This document shows positions 16,184-23,537 of a DNA stretch of 64,000 nt, one piece after another (positions within the stretch are counted from its first letter, which is position 1; each line of letters begins with the position of its first letter). This stretch comes from Halopenitus sp041821145 (GTDB taxonomy: Archaea; Halobacteriota; Halobacteria; Halobacteriales; Haloferacaceae): NCBI RefSeq assembly GCF_041821145.1, contig NZ_JBGUBC010000004.1:124001-188000 (forward strand). The letters run 5' to 3'. A program made the position numbers and the translations under genes. The notes beneath the pieces were generated by a model. That model was not told the origin of the DNA. It made no database searches and saw only the letters and a program-made list of their open reading frames with translations.

Positions 16184-17518
16184 ATGGAGACGCTATCCGA
16201 TCTGACGGTCGCGGAGGACACGGTCCTCGACGCCTGTGGAGCCACCGAGCTGCCGGAGTTCGGACTCATAGAGCAGATCTGGGAGACCGATCCGATCCCG
16301 GAAGCCCGGATCGCCAACCGTGCGGGCGAGGCGGTACAGGACCTGCGGTTCGCGGACGTCCCGGTGGGTGGCGAGGTCGCGGTCGGGGTCGGTAGCCGAG
16401 GGATCGCAAACCTCGCCGCGATCGTCGGCGGCGTGATCGAGGAGCTTCGAGCGATGGACTACGAGCCGTTCGTGTTTCCGGCCATGGGCAGCCATGGCGG
16501 CGCGACCGCCGAGGGCCAACGCGAGATGCTCGCGGAACTCGGCGTCACCGAGGAGACGGTCGGCTGTGAGATCCGGTCGTCGATGGCGGTCGAGGAGGTC
16601 GGCCGAACGGCCGATCGCGACGTTCCGGTTTACGCCGATGCCAACGCCGTGGCCGCCGACGCGATCCTTCCCGTGAACCGTGTGAAGCCGCACACCGACT
16701 TCGACGGCGACGTCGAAAGCGGCCTCTCGAAGATGCTCGTCATCGGCATGGGCAAACAGACGGGGGCCAAGACCGCTCACGAGTGGGCGGTCGACTGGAG
16801 CTTCCGCAATATGATCCCGGAGATCACCGAGCGACTTCTCGAGGAACTCCCCGTCGTCGGCGGCGTCGCGATCCTTGAGGACCAACGCGACGATACGGAC
16901 CACATCGAGGGGATCCCGCCCGAGGGATTCCTCGATCGTGAAGCGGAGCTTCTGGAGACCGCCTACGGGATCATGCCGACGATCCCGTTCGAGGAACTCG
17001 ACGTCCTCGTCGTCGACCGCCAAGGGAAAGACGTGAGCGGACAGGGATTGGACACGAACGTCATCGGCCGGCGACCGTTCGCGATCAACGAGCCGGCTCC
17101 GGAGGTCCCCGACATAAAGCGGATCTATACGCGAGGATTGACGGAGACGACCCATGGCAACGCGATGGGGATGGGCTCGGCCGACTTCGTTCACCGCGAC
17201 GTCGCCGCCGAACTGACGAGCGGAACGACGCTCATCAACGCCATCACGGCCAGCACGGTTCGCGGGGTTCGGTTGCCCCCCGTCGTCGAAACCGACCGGG
17301 CCGGACTGGTCGCCTCGCTGTCGACTCTCGGCGTCGTCGGTCCCGAGGACGCCCGCGTGCTCCGGGCGACGGACACGATGCGACTCGATCGGCTATACGC
17401 TTCGAACGCGCTCGTCGAGGTGGCACGGGATCGTGAGGACCTGCGCGTGATCGCGGAGCCGGAGCCGATCGCCTTCGACGACGGCGATCTCGCGGCGAAA
17501 ACACCACACGAGACCTAA
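16184..17518 (+). CDS. LarA-like (DUF2088) protein
   Basis: A protein of 444 residues. It contains the LarA N-terminal pattern VPVGGEVAVGVGSRGIAN, then VFPAMGSHGGATAEGQREML, and NRVKPHTDFDGDVESGLSKM with GMGKQTGAK. The middle and C-terminal parts are well-conserved-looking alpha/beta (VDRQGKDVSGQGLDTNVIG). The nearest known biochemistry is the nickel-pincer lactate racemase, but no larB, larC or larE homologue is visible nearby, so the cofactor and substrate remain open. A TTTATTA box about 28 bases upstream supports a leaderless ATG at 16184. Confidence 0.85.
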   Translation: METLSDLTVAEDTVLDACGATELPEFGLIEQIWETDPIPEARIANRAGEAVQDLRFADVPVGGEVAVGVGSRGIANLAAIVGGVIEELRAMDYEPFVFPAMGSHGGATAEGQREMLAELGVTEETVGCEIRSSMAVEEVGRTADRDVPVYADANAVAADAILPVNRVKPHTDFDGDVESGLSKMLVIGMGKQTGAKTAHEWAVDWSFRNMIPEITERLLEELPVVGGVAILEDQRDDTDHIEGIPPEGFLDREAELLETAYGIMPTIPFEELDVLVVDRQGKDVSGQGLDTNVIGRRPFAINEPAPEVPDIKRIYTRGLTETTHGNAMGMGSADFVHRDVAAELTSGTTLINAITASTVRGVRLPPVVETDRAGLVASLSTLGVVGPEDARVLRATDTMRLDRLYASNALVEVARDREDLRVIAEPEPIAFDDGDLAAKTPHET

Positions 17519-17552
17519 GGGGGCTCCAAGCCGCGGTCGCTGGGGTCCGGTT

Positions 17553-17580
17553 CACCTCACCTCACCTCACCTCACCTCAC
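17553..17580. repeat. CACCT pentanucleotide tandem repeat
   Basis: Five perfect copies of CACCT plus CAC occupy the 70-base gap between the convergent LarA-like and HerA-like genes. It is a simple-sequence tract; no coding or structural role is evident. Confidence 0.95.
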
Positions 17581-17589
17581 CGATCCGGT

Positions 17590-19509
17590 TTAGGATCCGT
17601 GTCGCGTGAGGCACCGCGGAAGTCCCGTCAACTCGACCGGCTCGGAGTTATCCGGCGAGTAGACGACCATCTGTCCTTTCTCCATGTAGGGAACCTTGCC
17701 GGCCAGGTTCGTGGGGATGTTGACGCTTGAGATCGCGTCCTCGTCGCCGAGGTTCAAGACGATCTTCGTGTTGATCTGTTTGAATACGGACTCCGCGACG
17801 TCCTGTGGGTCCTGCGTGATGAGGAAGAGCCCGAGTCGCTCCTTGCGCCCCTGCTTTGCCGCCTCGGTGAACTTCTGTATCACCTTGCGGGCCTGGACGT
17901 TGTCCGCGTCCGCAAGGAAGTTGTGCGCTTCGTCCATCCCGATCAAAAGCGGCGTCTCCTTTATCCGGTCGCTTTCCGGATCGTTCGAGAGTTTATCGTC
18001 GATAAGCAGCGCGGAGACGGCAAGCACGAACATCTCCTTTTGACGCGAGGTCGGCAGGTGATAGGTCGGGATCACCGTCAGCCCTCCGGGACGCACGAGC
18101 GTGTGATCGAGGTCGGTGATCGGCCGGGCGTCGCCGTCGAAGACGCCCCCCGGAACGCCGTACACCCGGCGTTTGACCGCATCGAAGGTCGCCTCGTGGA
18201 TGCGCCCCGATTCGTGAAGCTCCTCTTTGAGTGCGGGATCCTCCAGATACGAGACGAACTGCTCGTAGGTCCCCGAATCACCGTAATCACGGAAGAACCG
18301 GCGTATCAGCGTCGACAGCCCCGAATACTGGTTCTCATTGAGGCTGGCGCCGGCGACGAGCCAGGGACGATCTCGAACGAGCGAGAAGGGGATCGTGAAT
18401 TCGACGCGCTCTGCGCGGTGGCCCTCCCCGGGGTAGGTCGCGGTTGGCGTCGTCGGAACGAGTGCGATCGTGTCCTCGTGACCTCCGTGTGCGATTTCTT
18501 CCCGATCGAGGCGTCGTTCGAACGCCTCGTTCATCTCCGGGTTGTCGTCGTGCATTTGGGCGTACTCGTCCTGTGGATCGAACTGAACCACGGCCATTCG
18601 GGACTCGCGGCCGTCATCCATCTCGTAGCGCCGCTCGTCCTCGAGGTACTGGCGCAGGACGTTCTTCGAGGCGTGGGTCTTGCCGGAGCCGGTGCCGCCG
18701 GCGACGAGCGCGTGCCGGAAGACGAGCGGGTCGCCGTCGGCGTAGTCGTCGTTCAATCGATAATCGACCGTCGGCGGGCGGGCAGCGGTCTCGACCGTTT
18801 CGCCGCCCACCGCGAGGTGGCCGAGAAAGACACCCTCTTCGGGGATCTTCAGTCCGGTCTTGATCTCCGAGGCGTCCGATGCCTCCTCGATCACCGCGCC
18901 GGGTTTCGGGACGCGATCGGTCATCCGACGCTTTTCGTTGCCGTCGTTGCCGTAGACGATCGACATCGGCTCCAGTTCGGCGACGAACTTGTAATCGCGT
19001 TCGGAGAACTCGTCGCGGCGCATCTGTCGGCGGGCGTGGATCTCCGTCGCGTCGTCCGACCGGAACTCTTGGGCATACTCCAGGCCCGTAATCCGACAGA
19101 AAAGCCGTTCGCCGTCGGGGTAGGGCACGATCAGATATTTGCCGATCCGAACGGACTCGCGGTTACCCGTGGTCACGAAGGCGCGAAGAGTCGTCTCATC
19201 GGCCTCCTCGGCGACGCGAAGCCCCTGGGAGACGGAAATCACGCCGAGCCCGGCGTCCTCGCCGGTCGCCTCCGCGGCGTAGCGCTCGAAAGCACCCGCT
19301 CCATCAGTCGACTCCGATGCGTCGATCGCCCCCGCTCCGTCGCCCGCTTCGGATCCGTCGTCCATTTCGGGCCCGTCGCTCGCTCCCGATGCGTTTGGAT
19401 CGGGAGACTCGTCGACGTCCCCGTCTGATTTCTTCGGGTCCGTCGATTGCCTCGACGCCGCCGATTCGTCCTCGTCGGCGGAGAACTCGGTGAAGTCCTC
19501 AAGGGTCAT
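17590..19509 (-). CDS. HerA-like ATP-binding protein (DUF87 family)
   Basis: A protein of 639 residues. An acidic low-complexity N-terminus of about 95 residues precedes a HAS-barrel-like region (SVRIGKYLIVPYPDGERLFCRITGLEY), then the ATPase core. That core has Walker A VAGGTGSGKTHASKNVL, Walker B PLLIGMDEAHNFLADADN, and an arginine-finger-like region around GLFLITQDPQDVAESVFKQI. HerA-type hexameric translocases act in DNA end processing, usually with NurA, but no NurA, Mre11 or Rad50 gene is nearby, so this may be a divergent paralogue. The ATG at 19509 (MTLEDFTEFSADEDES) was chosen; a far upstream start would run across the neighbouring promoter. Confidence 0.88.
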   Translation of the reverse strand: MTLEDFTEFSADEDESAASRQSTDPKKSDGDVDESPDPNASGASDGPEMDDGSEAGDGAGAIDASESTDGAGAFERYAAEATGEDAGLGVISVSQGLRVAEEADETTLRAFVTTGNRESVRIGKYLIVPYPDGERLFCRITGLEYAQEFRSDDATEIHARRQMRRDEFSERDYKFVAELEPMSIVYGNDGNEKRRMTDRVPKPGAVIEEASDASEIKTGLKIPEEGVFLGHLAVGGETVETAARPPTVDYRLNDDYADGDPLVFRHALVAGGTGSGKTHASKNVLRQYLEDERRYEMDDGRESRMAVVQFDPQDEYAQMHDDNPEMNEAFERRLDREEIAHGGHEDTIALVPTTPTATYPGEGHRAERVEFTIPFSLVRDRPWLVAGASLNENQYSGLSTLIRRFFRDYGDSGTYEQFVSYLEDPALKEELHESGRIHEATFDAVKRRVYGVPGGVFDGDARPITDLDHTLVRPGGLTVIPTYHLPTSRQKEMFVLAVSALLIDDKLSNDPESDRIKETPLLIGMDEAHNFLADADNVQARKVIQKFTEAAKQGRKERLGLFLITQDPQDVAESVFKQINTKIVLNLGDEDAISSVNIPTNLAGKVPYMEKGQMVVYSPDNSEPVELTGLPRCLTRHGS

Positions 19510-19611
19510 ACCTCTCACACGCCGGGGCAGGGGCAAATCCCTTTCCCCCGACCGTCCGAGCGGAACCCCGGCGTCAACAACCGATATACGTCCCTGGCCC
19601 AATGTTCGGGC

Positions 19612-19947
19612 ATGCTCCTCGTAACTGGACGCGGCGGCGGGACGGAACTGACGGGAACCGTCTTCGAACGAGGTGAGGAGCCGCCGACATACGAGGGCGC
19701 GCCCGAGGAAGCCGCGGCCTACGTCTGGATCTGTGACTCGTTCTACCAGGTGGAAAGCGGCGGATCGGCGTTGACCGTCGACGGCGAGGAGATCCGGATC
19801 GCCTTCGAGGAACCGATGCCGCGGGGATTCGACACCCGAACGCAGGCGGTCGTGGCTGCAAAAGAGCACGTTCGAACGCAGTTCGCCCGGATCGGAGTCG
19901 ACTCCGCGGACGTGGTCGTCGAGGTCGCCAAACGGAATCCGGCTTAG
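19612..19947 (+). CDS. Conserved haloarchaeal hypothetical protein
   Basis: A soluble protein of 111 residues that I do not recognise with certainty. It starts MLLVTGRGGGTELTGTVFERGEEPPTYEGAPEE in register, followed by AAAYVWICDSFYQVESGG and a compact alpha/beta pattern ending VDSADVVVEVAKRNPA. A GATATACG box about 27 bases upstream supports the leaderless ATG at 19612. It is divergent from the HerA-like gene at 19509, with 102 bases between starts, so the two may share regulatory sequence. No function is proposed. Confidence 0.75.
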   Translation: MLLVTGRGGGTELTGTVFERGEEPPTYEGAPEEAAAYVWICDSFYQVESGGSALTVDGEEIRIAFEEPMPRGFDTRTQAVVAAKEHVRTQFARIGVDSADVVVEVAKRNPA

Positions 19948-20048
19948 CGGCCCATATACCGGTTGGATCGGACCCCCCGCTCCGCCCATGACGATCCGAC
20001 AACCCGACCCGCGACCCTTTTTGTCGACGCGGGCCCCAGTCCCGATCG

Positions 20049-21074
20049 ATGCCTGACGGGGACGACATCTCGATCGAGGAAAAACGGGTGTATGCCGGCT
20101 CGGCCGGCCGAACCGACGTCTACGTCGCGAGTGCGGATGGGCTGGTCCGGGTGGCCGTCTCGGGAGACAAGGTCGGTCACTTTTCGATGGTCGCCGACGT
20201 TTCGGCTCGCGACGTCTCGGTCCTCCCGCGGTCGAACGCGCCCGATCTCCTCGGGGTCGCGACCGGCGAGGACCTGCTCGTCGCCACAATCGAAGGAGAC
20301 GATCCGACCTTCGAATCGGCCGGAATCGGGGCTTCGACCGCGGTTGGACTCACGAGACGCGCCCGCGATGGTGCGGCACCCCGGGAGGAGTCGGGAACTC
20401 GGATGGGCCGAGACGGAGGGGCCTTCCTCGCGGCGGCCGACGACGGAGAGATCGTCCTCGTCGGGGCCGACTCGGGAGACGGAGAGGCGGGTGCGCCGTC
20501 GCTGGACGTCACGCTCGCCAGCGTCGGAACGGTGACGGACCCGCGGGCAGTCGACGCGGGCATGATCGCAGCTGGGGACGGGGTCTATCGCACGGCGGGA
20601 CTGGGATCGGAAGCGATCGAATCCGGAGCGAAAAACGGCGGCACGGGGCGTCGGCTCGAACACGTCGGCCTTTCGGACGTCCGCGACGTCGCCGGCGCGG
20701 GCGTTCCCCTGGCGGGGACCGCCGAGGGACTCTACTGGCTCGCCAACGGCTGGCGGGACGCCATCGACGGCCCGATCGACGTCGTCGCGGCGGACGGTGA
20801 GGGCCACGCGCTCGCGGCGGGACCCCAGAACCTTCGGGTTCATCGCGGCCACGAGTGGGGCGAGGAATCGTGGGACCAAAGCGATCTGCCCGTCGACGGT
20901 GCGGTGACCGCGCTCGGGTACGGTCCGGGACTCGCGATCGCCGTGACGGACGGTGGTGCGTTGTGTGTCGATGCGGGCGACGGCTGGCGTCACCAGATCG
21001 TCGGGGTTCGCGACGTCTCCGGGATCGCAGTTCGGCCGGTCGATTCGACGTCCGGTGACCGATCGCGACCGTGA
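20049..21074 (+). CDS. Beta-propeller-like haloarchaeal protein (HVO_0234-like)
   Basis: A protein of 341 residues. Repeating short strand pairs with the pattern DGLxRVAVSGD, GEDLLVATIEGD, DGEIVLVGADSGD, GLYWLANGW and DGGALCVDAGDGW suggest five or more blades of a beta-propeller. I recall a haloarchaeal family named after HVO_0234 that sits beside the PRPP synthase gene, as here, but the match is from memory. No signal peptide or catalytic motif is visible. A scaffold or binding role is possible but unproven. It lies 90 bases upstream of prs on the same strand. Confidence 0.75.
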   Translation: MPDGDDISIEEKRVYAGSAGRTDVYVASADGLVRVAVSGDKVGHFSMVADVSARDVSVLPRSNAPDLLGVATGEDLLVATIEGDDPTFESAGIGASTAVGLTRRARDGAAPREESGTRMGRDGGAFLAAADDGEIVLVGADSGDGEAGAPSLDVTLASVGTVTDPRAVDAGMIAAGDGVYRTAGLGSEAIESGAKNGGTGRRLEHVGLSDVRDVAGAGVPLAGTAEGLYWLANGWRDAIDGPIDVVAADGEGHALAAGPQNLRVHRGHEWGEESWDQSDLPVDGAVTALGYGPGLAIAVTDGGALCVDAGDGWRHQIVGVRDVSGIAVRPVDSTSGDRSRP

Positions 21075-21164
21075 GCGGTCGGGGACGGTCGCGATCCCGG
21101 CTCACAGCGTGCGAAAGCCAGTCCGAACGAAAACGGGTTTAACCTGCTTCGAGAAACGACGCGT

Positions 21165-22010
21165 ATGATCGTACCGAGTTCCGGCTCGCAGACGCTCGCC
21201 GCCACGTTTGCAGACGAGACGGGAAGGACGCTCGCGACGCCGACCTTCGAGCGCTTTTCGGACGGTGAACTTCTCGCGTCCGTCCCCGGCTTCGAGGGGG
21301 AGGTCGCAACGATCGTCGCCTCGACGGCCAACAACGAGGACTGGATCGAACTCCTCCAGCTACAGGATGCGGTCCGGGAAGTCGGTGCGGACGAGGTGAC
21401 GACGGTGATCCCGTACCTCGGCTACGCCCGACAGGACAAGGCGTTCAAGCCGGGACAGCCGGTTTCCGCTCGTGCGATGGCCCGTGCGGTCTCGACGGGG
21501 ACCGACCGGGTCGTCCTCGTCAACCCTCACGAGGAAGCGGTCCGCGAGTTCTTCGATCTCCCCGTCACCGTGGTCGACGCGGCCGGCACGCTGGCCGACC
21601 CGCTTCCCGAACTGTCGGACCCGCTTTTCCTCTCGCCGGACGAAAGCGCGATCGACATCGCGGAGACGGTCCGGGACGCTTACGGAAGTGGATCGACCGA
21701 CTACTTCGAGAAACATCGTGACCCCGAGAGCGGAAGCGTCGAAATCACCCCCTCGGACGCGCCCGTGGCCGACCGCGACGTGGTCGTCGTCGATGACATC
21801 ATCGCGACCGGATCGACGATGAGCAAGTCGATCACGGTTCTCGAAGAGCGTGGCGTCGACCGTGTCTTCGCGGCCTGCATCCACCCAGTCCTCGCGAGCA
21901 ATGCCGTGAGCAAGCTCCGATCGGCCGGCGTCGAGCGGATCATCGGAACCGACACCATCGAGCGCGCCTGCAGCGAGGTCTCTGCGGCATCAGCGATCGC
22001 GAATCGATGA
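21165..22010 (+). CDS. prs: Ribose-phosphate diphosphokinase (PRPP synthase)
   Basis: A protein of 281 residues, the short archaeal form. Landmarks include FSDGELLASVPGFEG, TVIPYLGYARQDKAFKPGQP with the ATP-binding region, and DVVVVDDIIATGSTMSKSI, the phosphoribosyl-binding loop. It makes PRPP from ribose 5-phosphate and ATP for nucleotide, histidine and cofactor synthesis. A TTTAACC box about 29 bases upstream fits the start at 21165. The gene is followed by two hairpins at 22038-22089 and a convergent small membrane protein gene. Confidence 0.95.
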   Translation: MIVPSSGSQTLAATFADETGRTLATPTFERFSDGELLASVPGFEGEVATIVASTANNEDWIELLQLQDAVREVGADEVTTVIPYLGYARQDKAFKPGQPVSARAMARAVSTGTDRVVLVNPHEEAVREFFDLPVTVVDAAGTLADPLPELSDPLFLSPDESAIDIAETVRDAYGSGSTDYFEKHRDPESGSVEITPSDAPVADRDVVVVDDIIATGSTMSKSITVLEERGVDRVFAACIHPVLASNAVSKLRSAGVERIIGTDTIERACSEVSAASAIANR

Positions 22011-22037
22011 TCGGGTTCTCCGCTGTCGCCGCCTCAT

Positions 22038-22089
22038 GAATCCCGGACGGATTCGTTCTCACGCTACGTCGTGAATCCTCGCTGGATTC
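22038..22089. terminator. Twin GAATCC-N5-GGATTC hairpins
   Basis: Two identical 6-bp stems, GAATCC/GGATTC with 5-base loops, occur at 22038-22054 and 22073-22089, exactly 35 bases apart. Their flanks (CTCATGAATCC, GTCGTGAATCC) are also related. They lie between convergent genes (prs and the small membrane protein), so a bidirectional terminator or RNA-stability element is the simplest reading. No T-tract is present. Confidence 0.5.
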
Positions 22090-22123
22090 GACGCTGCGTC
22101 GTGACTGCCTGACTGCTCCCGTC

Positions 22124-22384
22124 TCACGCCACGTCGCCGTCCGGATCGGCCCTTCCGAACACTCGGAGAACGAGCGTCTCGTAGCCGAGGAGGTAGATTC
22201 CCGCGTACAACGCGATCAGACCCATTCCCAGAAACCAGGCGCCGATCTTCACGTTTCCGCCCGAGATCGCCGTGACCCCGAGGTTCTCGAGGTAGACTCC
22301 GACTGACGAGAGCAGTCCGGTTCCAAGCGTCAACGCGAGGACCTCGATGATCTCGATGATTTCGCCGAACGGGATCTTGGACAT
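22124..22384 (-). CDS. Small two-helix membrane protein
   Basis: A protein of 86 residues with two clear hydrophobic spans: IIEVLALTLGTGLLSSVGVYL (about 11-31) and IGAWFLGMGLIALYAGIYLLG (about 47-67). The C-terminus is charged (VFGRADPDGDVA). I do not recognise a family. The start MSKIPFGEIIEI at 22384 fits a promoter with TTCCGATTCT/GATA-like sequence just upstream. It is divergent from the small membrane protein at 22482. Confidence 0.7.
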   Translation of the reverse strand: MSKIPFGEIIEIIEVLALTLGTGLLSSVGVYLENLGVTAISGGNVKIGAWFLGMGLIALYAGIYLLGYETLVLRVFGRADPDGDVA

Positions 22385-22481
22385 ATCTCGGTATCAGAAT
22401 CGGAACTATCTGAACCTTTTGAGAAGCCGCTCTCGGCGGCGGAACCAAAACGTATACACGCGACCGTTCGTCATGGTCGAT

Positions 22482-22709
22482 ATGGCCGGTCGATACGGTG
22501 AGATGGACTACGGATCGTTGACGAAAGGCGGCGTGGCGGTTGGTGCGGCGCTTTTCGCGCTCGGGGCCATCGCCGAAGTGACGGTGGGCGCAAGCGGGAG
22601 CCTCTCGCCGACGCTCGATACCGCGCTTCTCACCATGGAGTTCCTCGGACCGATCGTCGCGTTGCTATCCGTGGTCGTCTTCGGGATCGTGATGCCGCTG
22701 ACCGAGTGA
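22482..22709 (+). CDS. Small two-helix membrane protein
   Basis: A protein of 75 residues. After MAGRYGEMDYGSLTKG there are two membrane spans, GVAVGAALFALGAIAEVTVG and LGPIVALLSVVVFGIVMPL, and an almost absent cytoplasmic tail. A GTATACAC box at about 22452-22459 puts the transcription start near 22480, so the ATG at 22482 is favoured over the ATG three codons upstream at 22473. Function is unknown. It precedes the uracil-DNA glycosylase gene by 55 bases on the same strand. Confidence 0.7.
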   Translation: MAGRYGEMDYGSLTKGGVAVGAALFALGAIAEVTVGASGSLSPTLDTALLTMEFLGPIVALLSVVVFGIVMPLTE

Positions 22710-22764
22710 TCGATCCGTTCCAGGATGGACGGATGGCGTCGACCGTGAGTTCTTTCCGAGCCAC

Positions 22765-23442
22765 ATGAGCGAGGGTCCGCGATTCCCGGACCGACGGCAC
22801 GTCGTCGAGCCGGACTGTTCGCGCTGTGGAGCGCTTTCGGAGGACCGGACGCACATTAGCTGGGGGACCGGCCCGCTCGACGCCGACGTGATGGTGGTCG
22901 GTGAGGCGCCCGCGGCCGGCGATCCCGAGGCGGACCGTTGGCGCGGCGGCAACTGGACCGGCAAGGCCTACACCTCACGACACTCCGGCCGCCGGATCCG
23001 ACGGCTGTTCGCGGATCTGGGCTACGGTGACCGGTGCTACTACACGAACGCGGTGAAATGTTTCCCCCGCGATCGTGACGCCGAGACGATCACGAATCGC
23101 GAACCGACCCGGGAGGAGCGTGCGACCTGCCGCGCCCATCTCCAAACGGAAATCGACCGGATCGACCCGACCGTGATCTGTCCCACCGGCAGACACGCCA
23201 CCGCCTCCGTCTTCGCGCTCGGTGATCGCGATCTCGACGGGTTTCTGGAGTCGGTCCTTGAGGCGACGGAGATGGGGATCGAGGTGGCGGAAGTCGGGTT
23301 CGAGTCGATTGGCGGGCGGATCGACACGACGATAATTCCACTGTTACATCCCGCCTATCAGGACGTCTGGCGTGCCCGACTCGGCTACGACGACGACGAG
23401 TACCGGGCGGCGATCGCGGAGGCGCTGTCGGCAGTGCTTTGA
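22765..23442 (+). CDS. Uracil-DNA glycosylase, iron-sulfur type
   Basis: A protein of 225 residues. Motif A is VMVVGEAPAAGDPEADRW and motif B is IIPLLHPAYQD, both characteristic of family 4/5 uracil-DNA glycosylases. Four cysteines (CSRC near residue 18, YYTNAVKC and RATC in the middle) are placed as in the [4Fe-4S]-binding members. It removes uracil from DNA after cytosine deamination. An unusual RRGGNWTGKAYTSRHSG-type insertion follows motif A. It sits directly before mutS, which is on the opposite strand, so a repair cluster of two divergent functions converges here. Confidence 0.9.
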   Translation: MSEGPRFPDRRHVVEPDCSRCGALSEDRTHISWGTGPLDADVMVVGEAPAAGDPEADRWRGGNWTGKAYTSRHSGRRIRRLFADLGYGDRCYYTNAVKCFPRDRDAETITNREPTREERATCRAHLQTEIDRIDPTVICPTGRHATASVFALGDRDLDGFLESVLEATEMGIEVAEVGFESIGGRIDTTIIPLLHPAYQDVWRARLGYDDDEYRAAIAEALSAVL

Positions 23443-23537
23443 GGTCGCGTCTCGATGGGAGTCGGTCGGTCCCCCCCTCTCCTCGCTTCCTGACTTTCCC
23501 GATCTCGCCGGCTTCCTGGCTTCCCCGGTCTCCTCGC

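Noticed and set aside
17923..19428. 501-codon plus-strand frame opposite the HerA-like gene
   Set aside because: Antisense shadow: the minus-strand gene has Walker motifs and a natural start.
17590..20289. Upstream start for the HerA-like gene giving 899 codons
   Set aside because: The added N-terminus crosses the neighbouring gene and its promoter and looks like random Arg-rich sequence.
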